NCBI RefSeq assembly: GCF_001594145.1
Contig: NZ_LVCF01000001.1
Location: 496,001 to 560,000, forward strand
DNA: 64,000 nucleotides
From: Branchiibius sp. NY16-3462-2
Lineage (GTDB): Bacteria > Actinomycetota > Actinomycetes > Actinomycetales > Dermatophilaceae
Reading direction: 5' to 3'
Shown: positions 43,952-53,186 of the stretch, in pieces
Numbering within the stretch: position 1 is the stretch's first letter
How the letters are laid out: each line of letters opens with the position of its first letter
The notes under the pieces: generated by a model
Databases searched by the model: none
What the model saw: only the letters and a program-made list of their open reading frames with translations
What the model was told of the DNA's origin: nothing
Translations under genes and position numbers: made by a program

Positions 43952-45619
43952 CTAGAGATGCACGGGTGCGCTTGGCCCCCAGGGAATTCCGATGACGTAC
44001 CAGAGGATGAAGAACAGCGTCCACGCGATCAGCACCACGATCGTGTAGGGCAGCATCATCGACACCACCGTGCCCATCCCCGCTTTGGCCCGATACCGCT
44101 GGCACACCAGGATGATGAACGGCAGGTACACCATCAGCGGGGTGATGACGTTGACCGGTCCGTCACCGACCCGGTAGGCCGCGATGAGCGTCTGCGGTGC
44201 GATGCCCAGGTTGTAGAACAACGGCACGAAGATCGGCGCGATGATCGCCCACTTGGGAATGACCCCCGGCATGATGATGTCGATCACGAAGGTCAGCAGG
44301 ATGAACCCGATCAGCAACGGCAACGCACCCACGTGCCATTTGCCGAGCAGATCGGCCAGACCGGTCGCCGCGATGGTCGACATGTTCGAGTAGTTGAAGA
44401 ACGCGATGAACTGGGCGATCAGCAGCATCAGGAAGATCAGTCCGCCCAGGCCGTTGAACGTCTTGGTAATCGCGCCGATGACCTCGTTGCTGCCCTTGAG
44501 CGTGCCGGCGCCCTTGGCGTAACCCAGGCCAGCGGCCAGGAACAGCATCGAGATGATGAACAGCAGGCTGGACATGAACGGTGAGTTGCCGAAGACCTCT
44601 CCGGTCTCGGGGTTGCGCAACGGCGCACTCGGCAGGAAGGTCAGCAGCCCCACAATGACCAGTGCCACCAGCACGTAGATGCCGGCCATCTTCAGACCCC
44701 GCGCCTCTTGGGACAGTTCCTCGGCGGTCGGCACCTTGTCGACCTCCACATCAGGCGCGCGGTCAGCCGGATCCCAGACGCCCAGCCGCGGCTCGACGTA
44801 CTTCTCGGTCAGGATCGTCATCACGATGGCGCAGAAGATGGTCGAGGCGATGGAGAAGTAGAAGTTCTGCGTGACGTTCATCGCCTTCGCGCTCGGCGCG
44901 GCTCCGTGCAGGATCTCGTTGGTGACCTCGGTGATGATCCCGTCGGCCGGGGTGATGAGGATGTTGACGAAGAACGCTGCGCTCACGCCACCGTAGGCCG
45001 CCGCGATCCCGGCGAGCGGATGTCGGCCGAGGCTGACGAACGCCGCTGCACCCAGGGGGATCAGGATCAGGTACCCAGCGTCGGAGGCAACGCTGGAGAT
45101 CCCGCCGACCAGGACGATGATGAAGGTGATCGCCCACGCTGGGGCAGCCTGCACCATCTTGCGGATCAGTGCCGCCATCAACCCGGCTTCTTCGGCAACC
45201 CCGACACCGATCATCGCCACGAGGATGACGGCCACGACACCGAAGTCGTTGAAGTTCTGCACAACCGTGGTGAACATGTGCCGGATGCCGTCCCCCGACA
45301 GCAGGTTCGCGACCTTGATCGTCTCGGTGTGCACTTCGTAGTGCGGAGTCGTCCCGGGCTCTGGCTGCTCGATCGAGGGGTAGGTCGAGCCTGCGTCGTC
45401 GTAAGTGTGGGTGACGGTCGTGCCTTCTGGCTCAGCGACTTTCGTGGTCACGCTCACGTCCAGCGCCGACAACAGCGCCGACAACAGGATGACCAGAGCA
45501 ATAAGAGCCAGGAAGATCATCGCCGGGTGCGGCACCTTGTTGCCAACCCGCTCGATCCAGCCCAGCAGGCCGCCGGGACCCTCCTCGACCTCGCCCGGCT
45601 CGGCGACCGCCTGGCTCAT
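43952..45619 (-). CDS. abgT: AbgT family transporter
   Basis: A 555-aa membrane protein of the AbgT family. The motifs include PHPAMIFLALIALVILLSALLS, GVGVAEEAGLMAALIRKMV, GISSVASDAGYLILIPLGA and FVIDIIMPGVIPKWAIIAP. Family members import p-aminobenzoyl-glutamate or export sulfonamides. A periplasm-side loop (about 55-105) rich in Thr, Glu and Tyr precedes the main transport core. The ATG overlaps the upstream pepA stop as ATGA, so a peptidase and transporter are made together. Confidence 0.88.
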   Translation of the reverse strand: MSQAVAEPGEVEEGPGGLLGWIERVGNKVPHPAMIFLALIALVILLSALLSALDVSVTTKVAEPEGTTVTHTYDDAGSTYPSIEQPEPGTTPHYEVHTETIKVANLLSGDGIRHMFTTVVQNFNDFGVVAVILVAMIGVGVAEEAGLMAALIRKMVQAAPAWAITFIIVLVGGISSVASDAGYLILIPLGAAAFVSLGRHPLAGIAAAYGGVSAAFFVNILITPADGIITEVTNEILHGAAPSAKAMNVTQNFYFSIASTIFCAIVMTILTEKYVEPRLGVWDPADRAPDVEVDKVPTAEELSQEARGLKMAGIYVLVALVIVGLLTFLPSAPLRNPETGEVFGNSPFMSSLLFIISMLFLAAGLGYAKGAGTLKGSNEVIGAITKTFNGLGGLIFLMLLIAQFIAFFNYSNMSTIAATGLADLLGKWHVGALPLLIGFILLTFVIDIIMPGVIPKWAIIAPIFVPLFYNLGIAPQTLIAAYRVGDGPVNVITPLMVYLPFIILVCQRYRAKAGMGTVVSMMLPYTIVVLIAWTLFFILWYVIGIPWGPSAPVHL

Positions 45620-47121
45620 CGCGCGATCCCGAATCCGAGCGCATACTCGGTCAGCAGCATTGCCCCGAAGCCGCTCGCGCCTTCGTTGCGCCAACTGCGC
45701 TGTTTCGGTTGCCACGCCGGCCCGGCGATATCGACGTGCGCCCACGGCGTACCGGCGACGAACTCCTGCAGGAAGAGCCCCGCGGTGATCGACCCGGCAT
45801 TCACCCCGCCCATGTTCTTCAGGTCGGCGATCGTGGAATCCAACTGCGAGCGATACGGCTGGTGCAACGGCAACTGCCACAACGGTTCCCCGGCTGCGGC
45901 GCCGGCGGTGATGAGTCCGTCGACCACTGCCTGATCGTTGCCCATGACGGCCGCCATTTCGACGCCGAACGCTCGCAGGGCGGCTCCCGTCAGGGTGGCT
46001 ATGTCGACGATGACATCCGCACCATCCTCGACCGCGAGGCTCAGCCCGTCGGCCATGACCAACCGCCCCTCTGCGTCGGTGTTGAGCACCTCCACGGTCA
46101 GACCGTTGCGGATGGTCAGTACGTCGCCCAGTTTCATCGCACTGCCTGACGGCATGTTGTCCGTACAACACAGGTAGGCGGTCACTGCCGCCCGACAACC
46201 CAGCGCCTTCAGGGCGGTCATGGTGCCGAGGATCGCCCCCGCACCGGTCATGTCGTTCTTCATCTGGGCGTGCGAGTCGTCCGAGGGTTTCAGGCTGATC
46301 CCGCCGGAGTCGTACATGATGCCCTTGCCGACCAGTGCCAGGTGACCGGTCGGGTCCTTCGGCGCGTACACCAGCTTTATCAACCGCGGCTCTTCGACAC
46401 TGCCCAGGTTGACCCCGAGGATGCCGCCGCAGCCCATCTCGATCAGCTGCTGCTCGTCGTACACCGTGACCTGCAGGTCAGCGTCCGCGGCGAGTTCCTG
46501 CGCCACTTCGCCCAGCCGGGTGGCGGTGAGCGTCGTTCCCGGACAGTTGGCCAGGTCCCGGCTGATGGCGGCGGCTTCGGCGATCACCTCGCCCCTTTTC
46601 GCACCCTCGGTGGCTTCGGCGAGCACGTCGGTGGGTGCGACAAGTGTCAGCGAATCCAGCAGGGCTTCGCCGTCGCCCTTGCCGACGAAGAACCGCCACC
46701 GCGCAAGAAGCACACCCTCGACCACCGCCTGGGCGAACGCCGCCGGAGGCAGGGCAGTGCCCTCCTGGGGTAGCTCCACAGCGATGGTGCGGTGCTGGGG
46801 CACCGCACGCGCCAGATCGCCCGCCAGGTCTCTCACCGTGTCGAGGTCGACCGTTGCGGGATCACCGATGCCCAGCGCGACCAAGGCGCGGCCGTCGTCA
46901 CCGGCCAGCACGAATGTCTGTGATCGCTTCCCGGTGAAACCCGCCACCGAGAGGTGGGCGGCATCGATGCCGAGGTCCTGTGGAGGCGCCCCTGCCTCGG
47001 GTACGGGTACCGCGAGCACAGCCACCTCGGAGACCGCGGGTAATTGGTCAACAACTGTGACGTCGGGGCGTTGACGCACTGACGGAATCGGGTCGAACGA
47101 GCCTTTAGCCGGATGACGCAT
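45616..47121 (-). CDS. pepA: Leucyl aminopeptidase, M17 family
   Basis: About 501 aa. The C-terminal catalytic domain has GKGIMYDSGGISLKP with metal-binding lysine and aspartate, MKNDMTGAGAILG, and the M17 signature NTDAEGRLVMADGLS. It removes N-terminal residues from peptides in the cytoplasm using two metal ions. The ATG at 47121 follows AAGGGG. It is cotranscribed with abgT, which hints that it cleaves the imported peptide-like substrate (inference). Confidence 0.93.
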   Translation of the reverse strand: MRHPAKGSFDPIPSVRQRPDVTVVDQLPAVSEVAVLAVPVPEAGAPPQDLGIDAAHLSVAGFTGKRSQTFVLAGDDGRALVALGIGDPATVDLDTVRDLAGDLARAVPQHRTIAVELPQEGTALPPAAFAQAVVEGVLLARWRFFVGKGDGEALLDSLTLVAPTDVLAEATEGAKRGEVIAEAAAISRDLANCPGTTLTATRLGEVAQELAADADLQVTVYDEQQLIEMGCGGILGVNLGSVEEPRLIKLVYAPKDPTGHLALVGKGIMYDSGGISLKPSDDSHAQMKNDMTGAGAILGTMTALKALGCRAAVTAYLCCTDNMPSGSAMKLGDVLTIRNGLTVEVLNTDAEGRLVMADGLSLAVEDGADVIVDIATLTGAALRAFGVEMAAVMGNDQAVVDGLITAGAAAGEPLWQLPLHQPYRSQLDSTIADLKNMGGVNAGSITAGLFLQEFVAGTPWAHVDIAGPAWQPKQRSWRNEGASGFGAMLLTEYALGFGIAR

Positions 47122-47200
47122 ATCGCACCCCTTGGTGTGTTGACGATCCACGGATTGTCTGTTTCAGGAAAGCGCTCTTACAAGGCAATCGGGGGAGCAC

Positions 47201-47216
47201 TGGTGAATGTTCACCA
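47201..47216. promoter_or_regulatory. Operator-like palindrome upstream of pepA-abgT
   Basis: TGGTGAA-TG-TTCACCA, a 7-bp-arm palindrome about 80 bp upstream of the pepA start and 50 bp from the end of the SHOCT gene. TGGT..ACCA ends are typical of some GntR-family sites. No GntR gene is in the window. Confidence 0.5.
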
Positions 47217-47264
47217 AAACGTTGCCCTTTCGACCCCTCACGGAGCTCCGATGGACGATCTGAC

Positions 47265-47645
47265 TTATATGCTCAGCGCCCTGGTCTTGAGGACCTCATA
47301 CTGGTCGGGCGTGATCGCGCCGCTATCCAGAAGTTGTTTCGCGTCGCTGATCTCTTGTGCCGGGCTACGACCAGCTGCGTCCCGGATGTAGGCGCGTGCC
47401 TGGTTTTCCGCTTCTGCGGCGCGTGACATCTGCCGGCGGGCCATGCCGTCACCCCGAGCGATGATGTAGACCAGCGCGGTCAGCACCGGGATCAGGATCA
47501 GGCCCACCACCCAAGCCGCCTTGGCCCAACCGCTTAGTTCATGGTCACGGAAGAGATCGACGACGATCTGGAACATGATCATGAGGTAGGCGATGAAAAC
47601 GAAGATGTAGATCACATAGAGCAAGAACTGCCAGAACTCGTGCAT
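47265..47645 (-). CDS. Membrane protein with PLDc_N-like region and SHOCT domain
   Basis: A 126-aa protein. Two hydrophobic helices (about 6-30 and 43-63, FWQFLLYVIYIFVFIAYLM and AWVVGLILIPVLTALVYII) resemble the PLDc_N region. The C-terminal ISDAKQLLDSGAITPDQYEVLKT is a SHOCT domain, a short helical module common in actinobacteria. AAAGGT lies before the ATG. The role is unknown; such proteins are often stress-related. Confidence 0.78.
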   Translation of the reverse strand: MHEFWQFLLYVIYIFVFIAYLMIMFQIVVDLFRDHELSGWAKAAWVVGLILIPVLTALVYIIARGDGMARRQMSRAAEAENQARAYIRDAAGRSPAQEISDAKQLLDSGAITPDQYEVLKTRALSI

Positions 47646-47672
47646 GACGGGACCTTTCGTGTGTTGGACACT

Positions 47673-49268
47673 TCAACTGCGATGGACGACGTCGCCGTCG
47701 ACCATCGTGAGCACGACCGGTGCGGTCGCGAATTCTTGGGGTTCCGCACGCAGCGGGTCTACCTCGAACGCGGTAAGGGCGGCACGGCTGCCCACCCTGA
47801 TCACACCGAGGTCTTCCTCTCCCACCGACCAAGCCGCTGTCCGGGTATAGGCGGTCAAGGCAGCGAGCGCTGAAATTGACTGCTGTGCATCAAGACTGCT
47901 CTGGGATCGGTCCCCTGTGCGCATCCGGTGACGGGCCGCGGCCATGATGCGCCGCGGGTCATGGCCAGCGATGGGCCAATCCGACCCGATGGCCACGGGC
48001 ACACCAGCTCGTAGCAGGTCCTTGATCCGCCATGCATGGGCAGCGCGCTGCTGACCCAGTCGCTGGGACCAGTTGTCCTGGCCGTCGGAGGAGGTGAACT
48101 GGGTGCAGTGTGTCGGTTGCATCCCTGCGCTCACACCGCTGGCGGCGAACTGGGCGATGACGTCATCCGGGATCGACTCGACGTGCTCGATCCGGTGCCG
48201 GGCAACGCGACCGGTCCGGCCGATCGCCTCCAGGGCGAACCGGACACCGTGGTCACCGATAGCGTGCGTCGCGGTCGGGATGCCCCGCTCGTCGAAGAAC
48301 GCGATCGCCGCGGCGTACTCCTCCGGGTCGGGCCACACTGACTGGGTGGACTGGCCGTGTGTGTCCGGCTGGTTCAGCCACGCGGTGCCGTTGTCGATGG
48401 TGCCGTCGATGAAGAGCTTGACTCCCCCGACCTGCCAGCGCTCTCCTCCCTCGGTCATCTGATCAGCGATCTGTTGCCACCCGGCCGGGCCCAATCCCGG
48501 TGTGCACCAAGGGAAAGCCCGGATGCGCACCGGTAGGCCACCAAGGTGGGACTCGATCCCGGCGTAGATCCCAGATGCCCCGGGCACATGCTCCATGGCC
48601 TGGACGGCCGTTAAGCCCTGAGCTGCCATCTGCCGCAGGCGATCTGCGACCGCGCCCGCCAGAGCGGCGGGGTCGGGAGGCGGCAGGACGTTGTTGATCA
48701 GGTCCATCGCCTGCATCTCCTGCAGGACGCCGGTGGGCCCGTCCGCGTCGCATTCGATCTCCGACCGGTCCGTGAACTCACGCGGGCCTTCGATCCCTGC
48801 CCGGCGCAGCGCCTCGCTGGACACCACCATGCCGTGGCCGTCGAAGAACCGCACTACAGTCGCCCGGCCGGGCGCGATGGCGTCCAACGACCGACGGTGC
48901 AGCAAATCCGGTGGCAGCGTCTTGGGCTCAAGACCCCAGGCAAGGAGCCAGTCAGTGTGCCCCAGTCGGCGCAATTCTGCCTGCAGGAGATCCCTCAACC
49001 CGGCCGGGTTGGCGGCGTCGTGCAGGTCCGGCCCGGTGGTCAGCGCGACCCCCATGACGGGGTGGACGTGCTCGTCGATCAGCCCCGGAACGATTGTCGC
49101 ATCACCCAGGTCGACGATCTCGGTCGACGGATTGAGCCAGTCCGCAGCGTCTGCGCGGTTGCCGAGGGCGACGACGCGACCTTCACTGATGTTGATGGCT
49201 TTCGGCGCGGCCATACTGTCGTCGAGCGTATGGATCGTGTCCGCGAGAACGATGGTGTTACTGCTCAT
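47673..49268 (-). CDS. YtcJ-type amidohydrolase
   Basis: A 531-aa metal-dependent hydrolase of the amidohydrolase 3 (YtcJ/NfdA) group. Metal ligands are likely in IDEHVHP, THAIGDHGVR, RIEHVES and GSDWPIAGHDP. VGGVKLFIDGTIDNGTAW is the central strand. Substrate unknown. The ATG overlaps the stop of the permease gene as ATGA, so the two proteins probably import and hydrolyse the same compound (inference). The longer upstream frame is antisense-free overlap with the permease. Confidence 0.86.
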   Translation of the reverse strand: MSSNTIVLADTIHTLDDSMAAPKAINISEGRVVALGNRADAADWLNPSTEIVDLGDATIVPGLIDEHVHPVMGVALTTGPDLHDAANPAGLRDLLQAELRRLGHTDWLLAWGLEPKTLPPDLLHRRSLDAIAPGRATVVRFFDGHGMVVSSEALRRAGIEGPREFTDRSEIECDADGPTGVLQEMQAMDLINNVLPPPDPAALAGAVADRLRQMAAQGLTAVQAMEHVPGASGIYAGIESHLGGLPVRIRAFPWCTPGLGPAGWQQIADQMTEGGERWQVGGVKLFIDGTIDNGTAWLNQPDTHGQSTQSVWPDPEEYAAAIAFFDERGIPTATHAIGDHGVRFALEAIGRTGRVARHRIEHVESIPDDVIAQFAASGVSAGMQPTHCTQFTSSDGQDNWSQRLGQQRAAHAWRIKDLLRAGVPVAIGSDWPIAGHDPRRIMAAARHRMRTGDRSQSSLDAQQSISALAALTAYTRTAAWSVGEEDLGVIRVGSRAALTAFEVDPLRAEPQEFATAPVVLTMVDGDVVHRS

Positions 49269-50707
49269 TTCGGCACCCCTGCGAGTTGGACGGTTTCGGT
49301 TGGATCCGGACCGGGGCCGATCTGCCGGATGACCCCGGGACGCAGTCGCCGCAGCAGGAGTGCCGCGAGCAACCCGGCGACGAACAGCACGGGAACCACG
49401 GCAATCAGGACGGCGTCCAGTGCCCCGGCGACACCTGTGAAGACCTCGATGTGCTGGGTGAACTGCCAGATGACCCCCGCCATCAGCAGCGCCGCCAGCG
49501 CGGAGACGGCGACCAGCGCGGCCGACCCACCGCGCCGCGCGAAATAGACGACGGCAGCGACGGCGACCAGGAACTGCAAACCGATGATCCCAACAACTCC
49601 AGGGGTGTTCACCAGGATGAGCAGGTCGGGATAGGGCTTGACCCGCAGAAGAGCGCACAGCCCGATGACGCCCACGGCGAGCAGACTCTGGACCATCCCC
49701 GCGACGTACGGCGATCCCGAACCTGGCCGTGTCCTGGCCAGCCCGCGCGGTAGGCCCCCGACCATCGCCACGGCATGCCCGTACCGGTTGATGGCGTTGT
49801 GGAACGCCAGCTGGGAGGCGTAGACGCTGGTGACGATCAGCAGGTACATCGCCGTCTTGGCCCACCCGCCGACGTAGTGACCGATGGTGTCGAAGAACAA
49901 GGTGGCCTGGCGATGCTCGGCGACGGCCTGGATCTGCTGGTCACCGTAGGCCTGCACCACCGACCACACCACGAACGCGTAGAAGACCGCCATGAAGATC
50001 ACTGCCGCATAGGTTGCTCGGGGGATGGTCCGTCGCGGATCGCGGGCCTCCGCGCGATAGAGCGCGGTGGATTCGAACCCCATGAACGCCGCGAAGCAGA
50101 CCCCGAGGATCGCAAGGACTCCCGGCTCAGCCAGATTCCGCGGCGCGAACCCGGCCAGGCTCAGTCCGTGGGCGCCCCCGTGCAGCACGATGGCCACCCC
50201 CATGACCGCCAGGATGGCGCTCTCGGCGACGATCAGGACCGCCAGGACCTTGGCACCGACGTCGATGCCCCGGTACGCAAGTGCCCAGACGGCCGCAACC
50301 GCGATGATCGCCAGCACGATCCAGTTGATGTGCACGCCGACCAGCTGTTGCAGCGTGTCCTGCACCTGCACCGCGAACAGGCCGTAGACACCGATCTGCA
50401 GGGCGTTGTAGGAGAAGAGCGCAACAATCGCGGAGGCGTAACCAACGACCCCACCCAGGCTGTGCCCGATATAGAAGAAGAAGCCGCCCGAGCCGGGCAG
50501 GTCGCGCGCCATCGCAGTGAAACCCACCGCGAAGATGATCAGGATCAGGCCGGCAGCCAGGTAACCCAGAGGTACCCCCATGCCACCGATCGCCAGCGCG
50601 ATCGGAGCGACGCCGGCCATCACCGTCAGCGGCGCCGCAGCAGACACCACCATGAAGGTGATGCCCGCTGTACCCAGCGAGTTCGCCTTGAGTTCGGTGC
50701 CGGCCAT
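49265..50707 (-). CDS. APC-family amino acid permease
   Basis: A 480-aa transporter with twelve or more helices. The start SLGTAGITFMVVSAAAPLTVMAG and DLPGSGGFFFYIGHSLG belong to the amino acid/polyamine/organocation family. GFESTALYRAEARDPRRTIPRA is the conserved loop. GGGAG lies before the ATG at 50707. It is the first gene of the two-gene unit facing the TetR regulator. Confidence 0.88.
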   Translation of the reverse strand: MAGTELKANSLGTAGITFMVVSAAAPLTVMAGVAPIALAIGGMGVPLGYLAAGLILIIFAVGFTAMARDLPGSGGFFFYIGHSLGGVVGYASAIVALFSYNALQIGVYGLFAVQVQDTLQQLVGVHINWIVLAIIAVAAVWALAYRGIDVGAKVLAVLIVAESAILAVMGVAIVLHGGAHGLSLAGFAPRNLAEPGVLAILGVCFAAFMGFESTALYRAEARDPRRTIPRATYAAVIFMAVFYAFVVWSVVQAYGDQQIQAVAEHRQATLFFDTIGHYVGGWAKTAMYLLIVTSVYASQLAFHNAINRYGHAVAMVGGLPRGLARTRPGSGSPYVAGMVQSLLAVGVIGLCALLRVKPYPDLLILVNTPGVVGIIGLQFLVAVAAVVYFARRGGSAALVAVSALAALLMAGVIWQFTQHIEVFTGVAGALDAVLIAVVPVLFVAGLLAALLLRRLRPGVIRQIGPGPDPTETVQLAGVPK

Positions 50708-50721
50708 CGGATTTCTCCCAT

Positions 50722-50740
50722 AAACGAATGACGTTCGTTT
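50722..50740. promoter_or_regulatory. TetR-type operator between permease and regulator genes
   Basis: AAACGAA-N5-TTCGTTT is a perfect 7-bp-arm palindrome 15 bp upstream of the permease ATG and about 95 bp upstream of the regulator start. Size and location match a TetR-family binding site that would repress the permease and hydrolase genes and possibly the regulator itself. Confidence 0.7.
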
Positions 50741-50833
50741 TAGTATGCGCATCATGATGTGCCGTGTCTCGTAATTCGGCAAGAGCGACGTTTCGATGTG
50801 ACCGAGCCGACAACGGAAGCAGAATGGCTGTCT

Positions 50834-51439
50834 ATGCCCCGTCCCTCTGAACCCATCCTGTCGCCGGACAAGATCGCCCAGGCAGCGCTGGAACTCATCG
50901 ACAGCATCGGCGAGTTCACCATCGGCGCCGTCGCCAGACGCCTGTCGGTCCGCCCGTCGTCCCTCTACAACCACGTGGGCGGGCGCGAGGAGATCATCTC
51001 CCTGGTCCGCGACAGCCTGATCCCCGAGACCATTCCCCCGTTCCGCGAATTACCCTGGGAACAGGGCCTTTCCGACGGTATCCGCCTCTACCGCGCGATC
51101 CTTTCCGACCATCCGGCGGTCGTCCCCCTGCTCGCGACGGTCCCCCTGGCATCGGCGGCGAGCGCCCGGATGTATGAGGAGTTCGCGGCAACGATGCATA
51201 ACGCCGGTTTCCCCGATGAGCAGATCCTGGACGCCATCACTGCCATCGACAACTTTGCCCTCGGCTCCGCGCTGGATATGGCTGCTCCGCCTACCCTCTG
51301 GACCAGCCCGCACTGGCAGGCCCGGATGCGCGCAGTCACCGAAGCAGCGCCGCGAGGCCGCGAACGGGCTGATCAGTCGTTCGAGTTCGGACTGCGTGTA
51401 CTCATCGACGGCCTGCGCGCCCGACTTCCCCAGCAGTAG
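50834..51439 (+). CDS. TetR-family transcriptional regulator
   Basis: A 201-aa repressor. Residues 9-55 form the helix-turn-helix domain (KIAQAALELID, FTIGAVARRLSVRPSSLYNHV), followed by a ligand-binding C-terminal domain similar to the tetracycline repressor. The ATG at 50834 is closest to the domain; a GTG at 50798 would add 12 residues. It is divergent from the permease-amidohydrolase pair and probably senses their substrate. Confidence 0.87.
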   Translation: MPRPSEPILSPDKIAQAALELIDSIGEFTIGAVARRLSVRPSSLYNHVGGREEIISLVRDSLIPETIPPFRELPWEQGLSDGIRLYRAILSDHPAVVPLLATVPLASAASARMYEEFAATMHNAGFPDEQILDAITAIDNFALGSALDMAAPPTLWTSPHWQARMRAVTEAAPRGRERADQSFEFGLRVLIDGLRARLPQQ

Positions 51440-51443
51440 AGCG

Positions 51444-53186
51444 CTATTGGCCGGCTGAGTCTGCTGTCAGTGCCGTCTCGACCGCAGCCGCGAGATCGCG
51501 GCGCAGCCGGCGCGCATCCGTGCGCGGTACCCGGACCTCGAGCACGGTCAGACCTTGTGGGGTGGCCTTGATCGCGTCGGCCAGGTCGGCTGCGGTGTCG
51601 ACCATCCGGTGCGCCACGTGGTGCGCGGCGCACACACCGGCGATGTCGGCACCGGTGGCGGTGCCGAAGATCCGCTCGAAGGATCCGGCGTATTCCGGCG
51701 CACCCACCTCCAGCGTGCTGAAGATGGCGCCCCCGTCGTCGTTGACGACCACGATGGTCAGATCGGGCAGCGGCTCGTTCGGGCCGATCAACAATCCGTT
51801 GGTGTCGTGCAGGAACGTGAGATCCCCCATGAGGGCGTACGCCGGCCGGTCCGGTTGCGAGAGCGCCGCACCGATGGCGCTGGAGACCGAACCGTCGATG
51901 CCAGCCAGTCCCCGATTTCCTACTGTCACAACGCCCTTGGCGATCCGGGCCGGCTCCCGCGAGATGTCCAGATCCCGCACCGCACTCGAGGCTCCCACGA
52001 AGAGCAGCGCCTGCTCCGGCAGATTGTTCGCAACCGTCCGGGCGACCGCCGGCCCACTGGGCCAGGACGCTTCGACAATCGGTCCGGCGGTGGCGGCAAC
52101 CACCGCGCCAGCCGCCCGCCAGCGCGACGCCCACGCCCGGTCGACACACCCGGCCACGACCCGGTGACTGCGCTGGATGTCAGCCCAGTCGTGAACGCGA
52201 TGGACGGCGTGCACCGGGTCGGCCCAACTGGTCAGAGCGGTCACGACCTCGACCGTCACCTCCGGGCGACTCAGCAACGCCAGCACCCGGCGATCCAGGG
52301 TCACCGATCCCGCGACGAGGACGCGTTCGGGCAGGTTTGCCTCCAGCCAGTCCGTCGCTGACAACAGCAACGGCCCGTGCGGCGTGACCCGCGCGCGGCG
52401 GAACAGTCCGGCCGGCTCGGCGATGATCGGCCACCCCGCGACGTCCGCGAGTTCGGTGATCTCGCCGGCCCGGGCCGGATCGGCGAGACTGCCAAGGACC
52501 AGCAGCGTCCGCGGGACCGGTGCGATACCCGGACCGGCGCCGGCCGCCTCGTGACGCACCGGTGAGCGCAGACTCAGCCACGCCTCACCGTGCGGCCGGC
52601 CGTCCAATGACTCGGACCATCCCGCAGGATCGGTATCCGGCGTCAGCGGTTCGCGGAAACTGACGTTGAGGTGCACCGGGCCCGGGTCGCCCGACGGGTG
52701 ACCACAGGACTCGGCAACCGCCCGGCCGATCACCGAGCGCCACTGGCCCTGTTGACCAGGGCGTCGGCCGGCGGCGGAGAACTCGTGGAACCAGCGCGTC
52801 ATCCCACCGAAGATCTTGACCTGGTCGGTGGTCTGGTTGGCGCCGCTGCCGCGCTGCTCGGCCGGCCGGTCCGCCGTGAGCAGCAGCAACGGCACGTTGC
52901 CGTGGGACGCCTCCAGGACGGCGGGGTGCAGGTTGGCGACGGCCGTACCACTGGTGGTGATGACCGCGGCCGGTTGGCGGCTCACCTTCGCCAACCCCAA
53001 TGCGAGGAAGGCGGCGGATCGTTCGTCGACCCGCACATGCAGGCGCGCGCGGCCGGCCTGCTCAGCCGCCAGCGCGGCGTACGCCAAGGGAGCTGATCGC
53101 GACCCGGGGCACACGACGAAGTCGCGCACGCCCTGCCGGATCAACTCGTCCACGAGCACTGTCGCCAGCGCGGTCGAGGGGTTCAC
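51444..53186 (-). CDS. menD: SEPHCHC synthase MenD
   Basis: A 580-aa thiamine diphosphate enzyme that joins isochorismate and 2-oxoglutarate in menaquinone synthesis. It has the N-terminal motifs CPGSRSAPLAYAAL and HVRVDERSAAFLALGLAK, and the cofactor site MGDLTFLHDTNGLL with VVNDDGGAIFSTLE. The GTG at 53186 overlaps the epimerase stop as GTGA. It lies 8 kb from menF on the opposite strand. Confidence 0.94.
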   Translation of the reverse strand: MNPSTALATVLVDELIRQGVRDFVVCPGSRSAPLAYAALAAEQAGRARLHVRVDERSAAFLALGLAKVSRQPAAVITTSGTAVANLHPAVLEASHGNVPLLLLTADRPAEQRGSGANQTTDQVKIFGGMTRWFHEFSAAGRRPGQQGQWRSVIGRAVAESCGHPSGDPGPVHLNVSFREPLTPDTDPAGWSESLDGRPHGEAWLSLRSPVRHEAAGAGPGIAPVPRTLLVLGSLADPARAGEITELADVAGWPIIAEPAGLFRRARVTPHGPLLLSATDWLEANLPERVLVAGSVTLDRRVLALLSRPEVTVEVVTALTSWADPVHAVHRVHDWADIQRSHRVVAGCVDRAWASRWRAAGAVVAATAGPIVEASWPSGPAVARTVANNLPEQALLFVGASSAVRDLDISREPARIAKGVVTVGNRGLAGIDGSVSSAIGAALSQPDRPAYALMGDLTFLHDTNGLLIGPNEPLPDLTIVVVNDDGGAIFSTLEVGAPEYAGSFERIFGTATGADIAGVCAAHHVAHRMVDTAADLADAIKATPQGLTVLEVRVPRTDARRLRRDLAAAVETALTADSAGQ

